Assembly (NCBI RefSeq): GCF_000196175.1
Contig: NC_005363.1
Location: forward strand, 1 to 64,000
Direction: 5' to 3'
Origin: Bdellovibrio bacteriovorus HD100
GTDB lineage: Bacteria > Bdellovibrionota > Bdellovibrionia > Bdellovibrionales > Bdellovibrionaceae
Length of the DNA stretch: 64,000 nt
This document shows positions 31,347-40,249 of the stretch, one piece after another (position 1 is the first letter of the stretch; the number at the start of each line of letters is the position of its first letter). Both the position numbers and the translations under genes were made by a program. A model generated the notes under the pieces. It ran no database searches, was not told the DNA's origin, and was given only the letters and a program-made list of their open reading frames with translations.

Positions 31347-32222
31347 ATGAAACTGATCAACGTATCTAAAGCATTGGTTCTGACGACGACGGTTCTGGCA
31401 GGTTTGGTGGCATGTTCACCGGCTTCTCAAAATGCGGTTAACACTCAAGGCACAAGCATTATCGGCGGTGAGCCGGTAGAGACTTCGGACTCCATCGCAA
31501 AGACCACAGTGGCTATTATCGCTTCTGTACAAACTCACGACGGTCAGGAAGGTTCCTTCATCTGCACGGGCTCCCTGCTTAAAAACAACATGGTTTTGAC
31601 GGCTGGTCACTGCGTTCCGGTTGTGGGCGACGAATACAAAGAAGTGGCTATCTATATTATCTTCAACACTGACATCAACAAGATGGAAAGAACAGATGTT
31701 CGCCTGGTGACGGATGCGGTTGTTCATGAAGACTACGGCAAAATGGGCGAGCAAGGTGAAGACGCCAACGACGTGGCTGTATTGAAGTTCGCGGGCAACA
31801 TGGCTCCGGGCTACAAAGTGGCGAAGTTCCTGTCTGACGAATCCCTGTTGGTTCCAGGCACGAAAGTGACTTTGGCGGGTTACGGTCTGATCGAAACAGA
31901 TGGCGTTAACACAAAATCTGACGACCGTCTTCGTAAAGTGGACGTCGAGATCGTTGAATCCTTCGGTAAAACTGAAATCCTTTTGGATCAGTCTCAAGGC
32001 AAAGGCGCTTGCCACGGTGACTCCGGTGGTCCGGCGTTCCTGGAAATCAAAGGTCAGCAGTACGTTTGGGGTATCACCAGCCGTGGTGCCGGTAAAGACG
32101 GTAAAGATGACTGCTCTCTGGTGAGCGTTTACACGAAAGTGAAATCTCAAGCTGACTTCATCAACGGTGCGATGAAGACTTTGCAAAAAAGAGCAAAACA
32201 AACAGCAGTCGCGGCGAAGTAA
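31347..32222 (+). CDS. Trypsin-like serine protease, lipoprotein
   Basis: The 291-residue protein has a lipoprotein signal peptide (LVAC) and a chymotrypsin-type (S1) domain with H88 (LTAGHC), D142 (NDVAVLKF) and S226 (GDSGGPAF). The activation-like IIGGEP follows a short propeptide. I chose ATG 31347, which follows an AGGGGG site; an in-frame start at 31326 would precede the signal peptide. S1 proteases are frequent in predatory bacteria; envelope or prey protein degradation is inferred. Confidence 0.92.
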   Translation: MKLINVSKALVLTTTVLAGLVACSPASQNAVNTQGTSIIGGEPVETSDSIAKTTVAIIASVQTHDGQEGSFICTGSLLKNNMVLTAGHCVPVVGDEYKEVAIYIIFNTDINKMERTDVRLVTDAVVHEDYGKMGEQGEDANDVAVLKFAGNMAPGYKVAKFLSDESLLVPGTKVTLAGYGLIETDGVNTKSDDRLRKVDVEIVESFGKTEILLDQSQGKGACHGDSGGPAFLEIKGQQYVWGITSRGAGKDGKDDCSLVSVYTKVKSQADFINGAMKTLQKRAKQTAVAAK

Positions 32223-32246
32223 ATCCCGCTATCAGTTTGAAAACAG

Positions 32247-32278
32247 AAAAGCCACACTGAGACAGTGTGGCTTTTTTC
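32247..32278. terminator. Intrinsic terminator after the trypsin-like gene
   Basis: A 13-base stem, AAAAGCCACACTG with CAGTGTGGCTTTT around AGA, is followed by TT. It lies between converging genes. Confidence 0.93.
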
Positions 32279-32298
32279 GTTTCAAGGGGGCGAGATGC

Positions 32299-32502
32299 TT
32301 ATGCGCTTTCGGCGCCGTCCTCGACGTGCATTTCCAGGAAGACCATCTGCAGGTATTCCGCCATCACCTCACGCAGTTCTTCCAGCGTCAGGCTGTCGGG
32401 GTTTTTCCCGTGCTTTTCAAGTAAACTGTTGAATTCTCTTTCGACAGGGTCCTGTGGCAGTCCAGTTGCCGCAACCACTGTCTTCGCTAGATTATTTCCC
32501 AT
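32299..32502 (-). CDS. Small hypothetical protein
   Basis: The 67-residue protein is not recognised. It has no signal peptide or membrane segment and appears fully helical, with an acidic second half (TLEELREVMAEYLQ). A strong GGAGG ribosome-binding site lies about 6 bases before its ATG, which supports a real gene. It ends near a strong terminator and is the last gene of its strand here. Confidence 0.6.
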   Translation of the reverse strand: MGNNLAKTVVAATGLPQDPVEREFNSLLEKHGKNPDSLTLEELREVMAEYLQMVFLEMHVEDGAESA

Positions 32503-32616
32503 GATCAGCCTCCATGCTTTTCAAAGGTCTCTATATTGAAGACGACTTCAGTCCATCAAGAGGTTAACGGGAACTCAACCCCAAAGCCCCAAACAAGTCC
32601 AAGGTCCAGTTCGGCC

Positions 32617-33543
32617 TTAGGATCGTCTGTGGGTGTGCTCTTTGGCCCAATGCCGCGCCCCTGGCAGGCACCAGTACAGGAACGGCAAAAGCACCCGGCG
32701 AGGCAGCAAACGACGGATGTAATAGAACACCGTCGCATCCAGGGTGGCTGGAATCCAGAGTGGCGGGTTTTCGGTTTTCATCGTGTGCAGGATCTGTTTG
32801 GCGACTTTTTCCGGAGTGGTCAGCGACATGTTCATCATCTTTTCCACAAACGGAGTCATGTTCTTATAAAAATCGCAATACGGTCCACTCCAGTTGCGCG
32901 CTGGATCCGAGTTCTGGGTGTGATAGACGTTTTTGTGGGAAGGACTGTGAATAAAGCCGGGTTGCACCAGCGAGATCGTCACACCAAACGGGCGCATTTC
33001 GTACCATAAGGCCTCGGAAGCGCCTTCCAGTGCGAATTTCGAAGCCGAATACGAAGACATCGTCGGCATCGCCAGCATCCCGCTGACCGAAGACACGTTG
33101 ATGATCTTTCCCCTGCCCGTTTCGCGCATGTGCGGAAGGCACAGACGAATCAAACCCATGGGCCCGAAATAGTTGGTGGCCATTTGCAGCTCTTCATCTT
33201 TTTCGGTCATGTGTTCAACCACCGCGCGGTAAGAAATGCCGGCGTTGTTGATCAGTATGTCGATGCCACCCCAGACTTTGCTGACTTCGTTCACCAGCTG
33301 AATACGGTCGGCTTCCGAGGTCACATCCAGCGGACGAATCAGCAGGCGTTCGTCTTCCAGAAATTCGTCGCGAAGTTTATCCAGACTTTTTTCCCGCGCG
33401 GTCAGCACCAGGCGATATTCAGGATGCCGGCGCAAAAGATGCGCAACGGCCAGGCCGATACCGGCGGAACATCCCGTGACCAGAACGACAGGTTTGAATT
33501 CTTGCTTGTGCTTGCGACGGAAGAAATAAAAAAGGGGCCCCAT
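32617..33543 (-). CDS. Short-chain dehydrogenase/reductase
   Basis: The 308-residue protein is a classical SDR: cofactor motif TGCSAGIG near the N terminus, NNAG at about residue 92, catalytic serine in NVSSVSG, and YSASK with the catalytic tyrosine and lysine. The N terminus has an extra basic segment (RRKHKQEFK). Substrate is unknown. It lies 14 bases downstream of dnaB on the same strand. Confidence 0.88.
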   Translation of the reverse strand: MGPLFYFFRRKHKQEFKPVVLVTGCSAGIGLAVAHLLRRHPEYRLVLTAREKSLDKLRDEFLEDERLLIRPLDVTSEADRIQLVNEVSKVWGGIDILINNAGISYRAVVEHMTEKDEELQMATNYFGPMGLIRLCLPHMRETGRGKIINVSSVSGMLAMPTMSSYSASKFALEGASEALWYEMRPFGVTISLVQPGFIHSPSHKNVYHTQNSDPARNWSGPYCDFYKNMTPFVEKMMNMSLTTPEKVAKQILHTMKTENPPLWIPATLDATVFYYIRRLLPRRVLLPFLYWCLPGARHWAKEHTHRRS

Positions 33544-33557
33544 AGGACCCCATTATG

Positions 33558-34973
33558 TTAGACCGTTGAACCCGGTGCAAAGTTTTTAGGTCTGCCGCCC
33601 GGCATTGGTGGGGGCGCCTGTGGTGGAGGCAGTGGACTCACCGGGCTGCCTTCAGGATCTGCATCGCGGAATCTATTGTACTGGGCATCGAAGCGCATTT
33701 TTACAGGGCCGGTGGCACCGTTACGCTGTTTACCCACGATCACTTCGGCGTGACCTTGTTTGTCCGGATTTTCTTTGTCGTAGTAGTCATCACGATAAAG
33801 CATCATGATAACGTCGGCATCCTGCTCGATGGATCCGGATTCCCGCAGGTCAGAAAGCATAGGTTTTTTCTCGGTACGTCCCTCAACCCCACGATTCAGC
33901 TGGGCTAGTGCGATCACTGGAATCTGCAATTCCTTGGCGATGGCTTTCAGGGATTTGGAGATTTCGGCAACCTCTTGCTCACGAGACTGCATCTTTTGTT
34001 TCATGCTCATCAACTGCAAGTAGTCGATCATGATCAGATCAAGACCGTGTTCAGCTTTCAGACGACGGGCACGGGAACGGATCTCAAACGGCGATACACC
34101 CGGTGTATCATCGATGAAGATGGAAGCTTCAGAAAGCGCACTGGCGGCGTTGATCAGTTTCGGCCATGCAGAATCCTGGATACGGCCGTTACGGATTTCA
34201 CTCATGCTGACTTTGGATTCAGCAGACAACATACGCATCATCATGGACTCTTTACCCATCTCCAGGGAGAAGTAAGCAACAGTCTTCTTCAGACGAAGCG
34301 CCACGTGCTGGGCGATATTCAGAGAGAACGCGGTTTTACCCATCGACGGACGAGCGGCGATGATCGTCATCTCACCCGCGTGCAGACCCGCAGTCATTTC
34401 ATCCAGTTTCTTGAAACCAGTGGCAAGACCGGTGATCTCCGCTTTATTTTTGTAAAGCTCTTCGATTTTCTGGATGGAAGCTTTAACGATCTCCATAGAG
34501 CCCACCAGGCCCGTTTTGGCTTTGGTATCACCAATTTTGAAGATCTCGGATTCGGCCTGATCGACGAAGGATTCCACGTCCACGAAATCCTGATCGTAGG
34601 CTTTTTCAATCAACGATGAGTTGATGGAAATAAGACGGCGCAAAGTCGCCTTGTCTTTCACGATTTTCGCGTGAGTGGAAATGTTCGCAGAAGAAATGGT
34701 TTTATCCAGAAGGCTGATCAGATACTCAGGACCGCCGGCAACGTCCATGTGTCCCTGGGACTGCAGAACGTTGGTCACGGTGATGATATCGATGGGCTGG
34801 CCTTTGGCGTGCAAATCTTTGATGGCTTCGTAGATTTTCTGGTGACCAGGCTTGTAGAAGTCATCGGCCATCAGGACGTCACCGACCTGATCGAGAGCTT
34901 CGCGATCTAGCATCAAACCGCCCAGTATGGACTGTTCGGCATCAAGATTTTGTGGTGGAATTCGCGTACTCAT
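33558..34973 (-). CDS. dnaB: Replicative DNA helicase DnaB
   Basis: DnaB is the hexameric helicase loaded at oriC by DnaA. The 471-residue protein has the N-terminal domain, a linker, and the RecA-like domain with Walker A RPSMGKT at about residues 208-214 and Walker B-type LIMIDYLQLM. It ends in a proline-rich tail (SPLPPPQAPPPMP). A good GAGGGG site precedes the start. The SDR gene follows. Confidence 0.97.
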   Translation of the reverse strand: MSTRIPPQNLDAEQSILGGLMLDREALDQVGDVLMADDFYKPGHQKIYEAIKDLHAKGQPIDIITVTNVLQSQGHMDVAGGPEYLISLLDKTISSANISTHAKIVKDKATLRRLISINSSLIEKAYDQDFVDVESFVDQAESEIFKIGDTKAKTGLVGSMEIVKASIQKIEELYKNKAEITGLATGFKKLDEMTAGLHAGEMTIIAARPSMGKTAFSLNIAQHVALRLKKTVAYFSLEMGKESMMMRMLSAESKVSMSEIRNGRIQDSAWPKLINAASALSEASIFIDDTPGVSPFEIRSRARRLKAEHGLDLIMIDYLQLMSMKQKMQSREQEVAEISKSLKAIAKELQIPVIALAQLNRGVEGRTEKKPMLSDLRESGSIEQDADVIMMLYRDDYYDKENPDKQGHAEVIVGKQRNGATGPVKMRFDAQYNRFRDADPEGSPVSPLPPPQAPPPMPGGRPKNFAPGSTV

Positions 34974-35075
34974 TGAACCCCTCTAGAGTGGCGAAAATTA
35001 ATAGAACTCAAAATTTGCGGGCCTCGTGCGTGGTGGTGGTTCTAGGTGGCCCGCTGATGCAAGACTTGAACGATA

Positions 35076-35375
35076 CTAGTTCATTTTCTTTACACGAATC
35101 TTATAGTTGTCAATTTTCTTCTTAAGGGTGTTGCGGTTGATGCCCAGCATTTGCGCGGTTTTCACCTGGTTGCCGTTATAGGCACGCAAAGCCAGTTCAA
35201 GAAGAGGTTTTTCAACTTGTTCCAGAACCACATTGTACAAACCGTTCAATTCAACTTGTGCTTCTTTTTGCTGGGCAAAAAGAACTTCTAGTTTGCTTTT
35301 AACTAGTTTCTCCAAGCTTACAGATTGAAGGTTAGCGACAAAAAGATTATCGGAACTGTTTAGGTTCGGCGTCAT
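35076..35375 (-). CDS. Fis-like DNA-binding regulator
   Basis: The 99-residue protein ends in a Fis-type helix-turn-helix (GNQVKTAQMLGINRNTLKKK at about residues 70-89). Fis proteins bend DNA and regulate nucleoid structure and stable RNA genes; similar domains are the C termini of sigma-54 activators. Here it is a free-standing protein of about Fis size. It lies between queE and dnaB. A GGGAG site precedes the start. Confidence 0.82.
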   Translation of the reverse strand: MTPNLNSSDNLFVANLQSVSLEKLVKSKLEVLFAQQKEAQVELNGLYNVVLEQVEKPLLELALRAYNGNQVKTAQMLGINRNTLKKKIDNYKIRVKKMN

Positions 35376-35410
35376 GGAACTCCCAAAATTTCAGACTGAA
35401 TAGTTAGAGA

Positions 35411-36049
35411 CTATACTCCGCGTGTTTCGGGATTCCAAATATACTTATGGAGCTGTAATTGCAACCTTGCTGATGAATTTTTCTGCAAAATTTTTTCTGC
35501 CAACCAGCGTTCAGACACTTGGCCGTATGATGGGCTGTATAAAACCACAAATTTTTCAAATAAATTATGTTGACGGCAGAATTCCTCAGACCATTCGAAA
35601 TCTTTTTCTGAACAGATCACGAACTTGTATTCCGTGCTGGGAGTGGAAAAGCCGATGTTCTCCATCACAAATGAATCTGCAGCACCACTGTCAGGAGTTT
35701 TCACATCCAAAATAATTTTTACGCGAGGATCAACCATCTCAACACTTTTTGATCCACTTGTTTCCAAAGAAACCAAGTAGCCTTTGTCGCACAAAGTTTT
35801 CATCAAAGTGTGAACTTCTTTTTGCAACAGCGGTTCACCACCGGTGATGCAAACATTAGGTGCCTTATGAGAATCGATTTCGGCGATGATGGCTTCCAGA
35901 GTCTGCATCTCACCTTCGTAGTACGAATACTTGGTGTCGCAGTAAGTGCAGCGCAGGTTGCAGGCGGTCAGGCGCACGAACACCGTGGGGCAGCCCACAT
36001 AGGTCGTTTCACCTTGAATACTATAGAAAATCTCATTTATTTTAAGCAT
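35411..36049 (-). CDS. queE: 7-carboxy-7-deazaguanine synthase QueE
   Basis: QueE is a radical SAM enzyme that makes 7-carboxy-7-deazaguanine in queuosine synthesis. The 212-residue protein has C30, C34 and C37 (ACNLRCTYCD) binding the [4Fe-4S] cluster and the SAM-binding TGGEPLL. The CxxxCxxC spacing is canonical. It heads the short queE-fis-dnaB direction. Confidence 0.93.
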   Translation of the reverse strand: MLKINEIFYSIQGETTYVGCPTVFVRLTACNLRCTYCDTKYSYYEGEMQTLEAIIAEIDSHKAPNVCITGGEPLLQKEVHTLMKTLCDKGYLVSLETSGSKSVEMVDPRVKIILDVKTPDSGAADSFVMENIGFSTPSTEYKFVICSEKDFEWSEEFCRQHNLFEKFVVLYSPSYGQVSERWLAEKILQKNSSARLQLQLHKYIWNPETRGV

Positions 36050-36141
36050 TTGACTGGCTCTTTGTCGGGCATACCGGGGCTTAAGTCAAGGAAGGCCCCG
36101 GGGAGCATGACTAACTGCTGGGAATTTCGTAAATTTTTTAA

Positions 36142-38535
36142 ATGAACCAATTCCTTAAAAAGTTTCGACAGGACGTCATTTCAATAGGCTTTTTAGGCTT
36201 GGGGCTTTTCCTCGCCCTGGCCCTTGTTAGCTACAACCCTATGGACCCTTCCCTAAATTCCATGGGACAGGGCCTAAGATCCACAAATTACTGCGGAATT
36301 GTCGGAAGCTTCCTGGCGGATATGCTGTATCAGGCGATGGGCCTGGCGGCCTGGGTTGTGGTGGCCTGTTTTGGCAAAATCGCCTATGCCAGCTTCAAGG
36401 GTGAATCCCTGAACCTAAAAAACATTCGTTTTGTCTGGGCTTTGCTGCTGATCGTGAACGTGGCGGCTTTGTTCAGTCTGTATCTGCCCAACACCAAGAT
36501 CTTCCAGGGGCAGATCTATCTGGGGGGCCTTTTGGGTTTGGGCGTGTCCCAGGCGCTGATGCAGGCGTTTAACTCCGTGGGTGTGCAGGTGATTTTGTGG
36601 TCTTTGATGGCCGTGCTGGTGGTGTTCTATTCCGAACGCACGCTGCAGGAACTGGCAGAGATTCCCCAGGGTCTTTTTGCTGACATGAAAAAGAAAAAGT
36701 TCACCGACAAAATTGCGGCGTTCTTTTCTGGCATGTTCGTGAAGGAAGAAAAAACCAAGAAGTCCAAGAAAGACGAAAAAGCCAAAGCGGCGATCTTCCC
36801 TCTTTCCGATAAAAAATTCGTAGAAAAAGCATCTGAAGAAGAGGAAGAGGACGAGGAGCTGGAAGAGCTTCTGGCCGCGGCCGAAGAAGAGGATGAAGAA
36901 GAAGTCGAAGAAGACGAGGAAGAATCCGACGACGATGAAGAGGAAGAAGTTCCTGCTGTTCGTCTGGCGCAAAAACGCAAAGTCGTGATGAAAGCCAAGC
37001 CTCCGCGTCGTATTGAAAACTGGGATATGCCGAAATTGGCGTTGTTGGAAGATCCTCCAGCATCCCGAATCAAGATCGACAAGGCCGAGATTCAGCGCAA
37101 GGCCGATTCACTGGTTGAAAAATTGAAGAACTTCTCCATCGAAGGCAGCATCCAGGACGCCAAACCCGGCCCGCTGGTCACGATGTATGAATTTAAACCC
37201 AATGCCGATGTGAAGATCTCAAAAATCTCAGAACTGGAAGACGATCTGTCTTTGGCATTGTCTTCAGAATCCGTGCGTGTGGTGGGTCACATCCCGGGCA
37301 CTGATGTTGTGGGTATTGAAACCGCGAACTTAAAGCGTGAAACCGTTTATTACAAAGACTTGATCGCGGAAGACACCTTCTGGAGCGAAGATCTGGCACT
37401 GCCGATGGCCGTGGGCCGTGCGGTGGATGGGGAACCAAAAGTTGTGGATCTGAGAAAGATGCCGCACTTGCTGATCGCCGGGACGACGGGTTCTGGTAAG
37501 TCCGTGTTCGTGGGCTCGATCATCACGGGTCTGTTGTTCAGACACTCACCGAAAACGCTGCGTTTGGTGCTGATTGACCCGAAAATGGTCGACTTAGCAC
37601 CATTCTCGACCGTTCCGCATCTGGTGCTTCCGCATGTGACCGAGCCGAAGAAGGCTGCGACTGCGCTGAAGTGGGCGGTGCGTGAGATGGAAAAACGTTA
37701 TAAGTCCCTGTCGAAATTCGGTGTGGGTAAAATTGAAGCCTTCAACGAAAAGACCGGCAATCTTTCCAAGGCCGACGTGGAAGAGCACGAAAAGATCAAT
37801 CAGGATCTGGAAGAAGGCAAAGCGAAGCTGGATCAGTACTATTACCAGCCACTGCCTTATATCGTGATCGTGGTGGATGAGTTGGCCGACTTGATGATCG
37901 TTGAAAAACAAAACATTGAAGAGCCGATCCAGCGTCTGACGCAAAAAGCCCGTGCCTGCGGAATCCATTTGATTCTGGCGACACAGTCTCCGCGTAAAGA
38001 CGTTGTGACCGGTTTGATTAAAACGAACATCCCAGGCCGAGTGGCTTTGAAAGTGGCGTCCAAGATGGATTCCCGTATCATCATCGATGACTCGGGCGCT
38101 GAACGTCTGCTGCCAAACGGGGATATGCTGTTCCAGGCGCCGGGTGTGGGAAAACCAACTCGTCACCATGGTCCTTATTTGTCAGACGCCGAAATCGGCA
38201 ATGTCGTGAAACACTGGGCATCGCAGGCAGAGCCGGAATACGATCCACTGGCGATGAAAGCCCTGGATGGATTTGCTGGCGGTGATGGCGGCGAAGCTGG
38301 TGGCGGCGACGGCGGCGGCTTTGGTGAAGAAGAGTATGATGAAAGATACGACGAGATTCTGTCTTGGGCTTCTGAGCAGAAAGAAATCTCTGCGTCTTTA
38401 ATTCAGCGCAAATTCAGACTCGGTTATCCGCGTGCCGCCCGCATGATTGAGATCTTCGAAAAAGAAGGTGTTGTGGGGCCAGCGAATGGCAGCAAGCCGC
38501 GTCAAGTTCTTGTGAGTAGTTACAGAGAACAATAA
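36142..38535 (+). CDS. ftsK: DNA translocase FtsK
   Basis: FtsK couples septation to chromosome segregation. The 797-residue protein has several N-terminal membrane helices (to about residue 180), an acidic linker of glutamate and aspartate at about residues 228-275, the RecA-like motor with Walker A GTTGSGKS (447-454) and Walker B VIVVDELADLM, and a C-terminal gamma winged-helix domain (SLIQRKFRLGYPRAARMIE). The linker is strongly acidic rather than proline/glutamine-rich. Confidence 0.95.
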   Translation: MNQFLKKFRQDVISIGFLGLGLFLALALVSYNPMDPSLNSMGQGLRSTNYCGIVGSFLADMLYQAMGLAAWVVVACFGKIAYASFKGESLNLKNIRFVWALLLIVNVAALFSLYLPNTKIFQGQIYLGGLLGLGVSQALMQAFNSVGVQVILWSLMAVLVVFYSERTLQELAEIPQGLFADMKKKKFTDKIAAFFSGMFVKEEKTKKSKKDEKAKAAIFPLSDKKFVEKASEEEEEDEELEELLAAAEEEDEEEVEEDEEESDDDEEEEVPAVRLAQKRKVVMKAKPPRRIENWDMPKLALLEDPPASRIKIDKAEIQRKADSLVEKLKNFSIEGSIQDAKPGPLVTMYEFKPNADVKISKISELEDDLSLALSSESVRVVGHIPGTDVVGIETANLKRETVYYKDLIAEDTFWSEDLALPMAVGRAVDGEPKVVDLRKMPHLLIAGTTGSGKSVFVGSIITGLLFRHSPKTLRLVLIDPKMVDLAPFSTVPHLVLPHVTEPKKAATALKWAVREMEKRYKSLSKFGVGKIEAFNEKTGNLSKADVEEHEKINQDLEEGKAKLDQYYYQPLPYIVIVVDELADLMIVEKQNIEEPIQRLTQKARACGIHLILATQSPRKDVVTGLIKTNIPGRVALKVASKMDSRIIIDDSGAERLLPNGDMLFQAPGVGKPTRHHGPYLSDAEIGNVVKHWASQAEPEYDPLAMKALDGFAGGDGGEAGGGDGGGFGEEEYDERYDEILSWASEQKEISASLIQRKFRLGYPRAARMIEIFEKEGVVGPANGSKPRQVLVSSYREQ

Positions 38536-38565
38536 ATAGAGTCTTGACTGCACCACCCTTGGTCG

Positions 38566-38584
38566 TGGTCTCATTAGGAGACCA
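38566..38584. other. Short perfect inverted repeat upstream of a secreted gene
   Basis: TGGTCTC and GAGACCA flank ATTAG. It lies 31 bases after ftsK and 24 bases before the next start. It could be a weak terminator or an operator. Confidence 0.4.
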
Positions 38585-38607
38585 TATAACCATTCAAGGA
38601 GGAATTT

Positions 38608-39180
38608 ATGTTCAAGGCTCTTATTGCGGCCCTAGGTTTGGCGTTCTCTGTTAATGCAGTTGCAGCACCATCTATCACGGAAGTAGTAGTTCAGGCTCAA
38701 ATGCCTGGTATTCTGGAACAGGCTCAAACAACTGGTTTGGACTGGAAAGTTGGCGACAGAGCTGACTACAGCATCGACATGGGCTTCATCAAAGGCTCCA
38801 TGATCACGTCTGTAGCTTCTATCGGCGCTGATGGCATCTGGATGAATCAGGATATGGATCTTGGTTTTGCTGGTAAGCAAAAAATGGAAATGCTGATCGA
38901 TCCAAACACTGGCGAAACCAAAAAATTGCTGGTGAACGGTAAAGAACAACAAATCCCTAAACAAGACATCGAAGTTATCGAAGTTAAAGAAGCGCGCATC
39001 ACAGTTCCTGCTGGAACTTTCGATTGCATCCACGCTCGTCTTAAAAACAAAGAAGACAACTCTGAAATCAACGCTTGGATCAATCCACAGCTGATTCCAA
39101 TGTCTGGTTTGTTGAAACAAGTTGCTCCAAGCCAATTCGGCCAAGTGACTGTAGCTTTGAAATCATTCCAGAAGAAATAA
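38608..39180 (+). CDS. Small exported protein of unknown function
   Basis: The 190-residue protein has a signal peptide ending NAVAA and is otherwise soluble, with beta-rich patterns. No family is recognised. It contains alternating short strands (EVKEARITVPAGTFD) that resemble DUF3108-like periplasmic proteins, but this is weak. It has an AGGAGG site. It lies directly before a second exported gene and probably shares its transcript. Confidence 0.65.
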   Translation: MFKALIAALGLAFSVNAVAAPSITEVVVQAQMPGILEQAQTTGLDWKVGDRADYSIDMGFIKGSMITSVASIGADGIWMNQDMDLGFAGKQKMEMLIDPNTGETKKLLVNGKEQQIPKQDIEVIEVKEARITVPAGTFDCIHARLKNKEDNSEINAWINPQLIPMSGLLKQVAPSQFGQVTVALKSFQKK

Positions 39181-39183
39181 TTC

Positions 39184-40050
39184 ATGAGAATGACAGTGAT
39201 GAGAGCCGCCTTAACAGCGGCTCTTTCCTTTTTGACCCTGCCCGCTTTTTCTCAGACAAAACTTCCCAAGTCTGAGACCTACAAAGATATTATCGAAAAA
39301 GCCTACAATTTGAGTCTGCAGCGTGACCGCACCCAGGCGCTCAATATTCTTTCTGCCGCGATTCAAAGAGAAACCCGTCCCCAGGCGGTGGCTGAGCTGA
39401 AAAAAACCGTCAGCGAAGTTTCCAATATCTTTTTCAGCGACAAGTCCCAGCAGCTCTATGAAACCGGCGTGTCGTTGCGCAAGGCCGATGTGAATCAGGC
39501 TTTGGATAAGGTGTCGGAAGCTGCACGCATCGAACCTGACAACTTTCCGATCGTGATTGAAATGGCGAGGCTGATGATTGCCAAGGGCGACTGCAAGGCC
39601 GGCCTTGAGACTGTAAGAAAGCAGCTTTTGGTGGTGCCTTTTGATGAAGATCTAAAGCTCACCCAAGCCCAGGCTTTGGCGTGTCTGACCAAGTGGTCTG
39701 AATACCAGAAAGTGTATGACACGGTTGCTGTGAAGAAATCACCGCTGCAGAAATACTGGTATGCCTTGGAGGTCCAAAAGTTTCTGGATCTTAACAATCC
39801 GCTAAAAACTCAGGAATCCCTGGCCCTTTTGAAGAAAGCGGACGAAAAGTTTCCTGAATTCTTCTATTGGCAGTGGAAAGTGGCTCATTCTCAGAAAAGG
39901 ATGAACACCGAACAGGCTCAGAAATACGTGATGACCTGCAAAAACATTTCTGCGAACCAGTACAGACAGTATATGATAGACCCCATGCTTTGCCGACGCG
40001 TTTTGGAAGTCGAAGGCGAGCTTAAGGGGATGAATGGAACCACTGAATAA
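39184..40050 (+). CDS. Exported TPR-like protein
   Basis: The 288-residue protein has a signal peptide (LTLPAFSQ) and helical repeats with TPR-like spacing (for example ALDKVSEAARIEPDNFPIVIE), ending in a cysteine-containing region (CKNISAN ... CRRVLEVE). It is probably a periplasmic scaffold. It begins 3 bases after the preceding gene stop and overlaps the next gene by 17 bases. Confidence 0.65.
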   Translation: MRMTVMRAALTAALSFLTLPAFSQTKLPKSETYKDIIEKAYNLSLQRDRTQALNILSAAIQRETRPQAVAELKKTVSEVSNIFFSDKSQQLYETGVSLRKADVNQALDKVSEAARIEPDNFPIVIEMARLMIAKGDCKAGLETVRKQLLVVPFDEDLKLTQAQALACLTKWSEYQKVYDTVAVKKSPLQKYWYALEVQKFLDLNNPLKTQESLALLKKADEKFPEFFYWQWKVAHSQKRMNTEQAQKYVMTCKNISANQYRQYMIDPMLCRRVLEVEGELKGMNGTTE

Positions 40051-40249
40051 AATCCTTCTGTTTGCAGTATTGGCCCTGGCTGTCTCCGCGTGTGGAGTCA
40101 AGGGCCGTCCCCTGCCGCCACTGAATCCGGCACCGCTGGGCCGTGGTGAGCCGACCTTCAAGGATGCCAGCCAGGCTCCGAGTCCAAAAAAGAAATCCAT
40201 CAAAAAAAACCAGGATGACGACACCGCCGCCGAGACGGAGGAGCCATGA
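40034..40249 (+). CDS. LptM-like small lipoprotein
   Basis: The 71-residue protein has a lipoprotein signal peptide (VSAC) followed by CGVKGRPLPP, which closely resembles the start of mature LptM/YifL (CGLKGPLY), then a proline-rich and charged tail. LptM binds the LptD assembly and helps its disulfide formation. As in many bacteria it lies directly next to dapF, with which it overlaps by 4 bases. Confidence 0.7.
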   Translation: MEPLNKILLFAVLALAVSACGVKGRPLPPLNPAPLGRGEPTFKDASQAPSPKKKSIKKNQDDDTAAETEEP

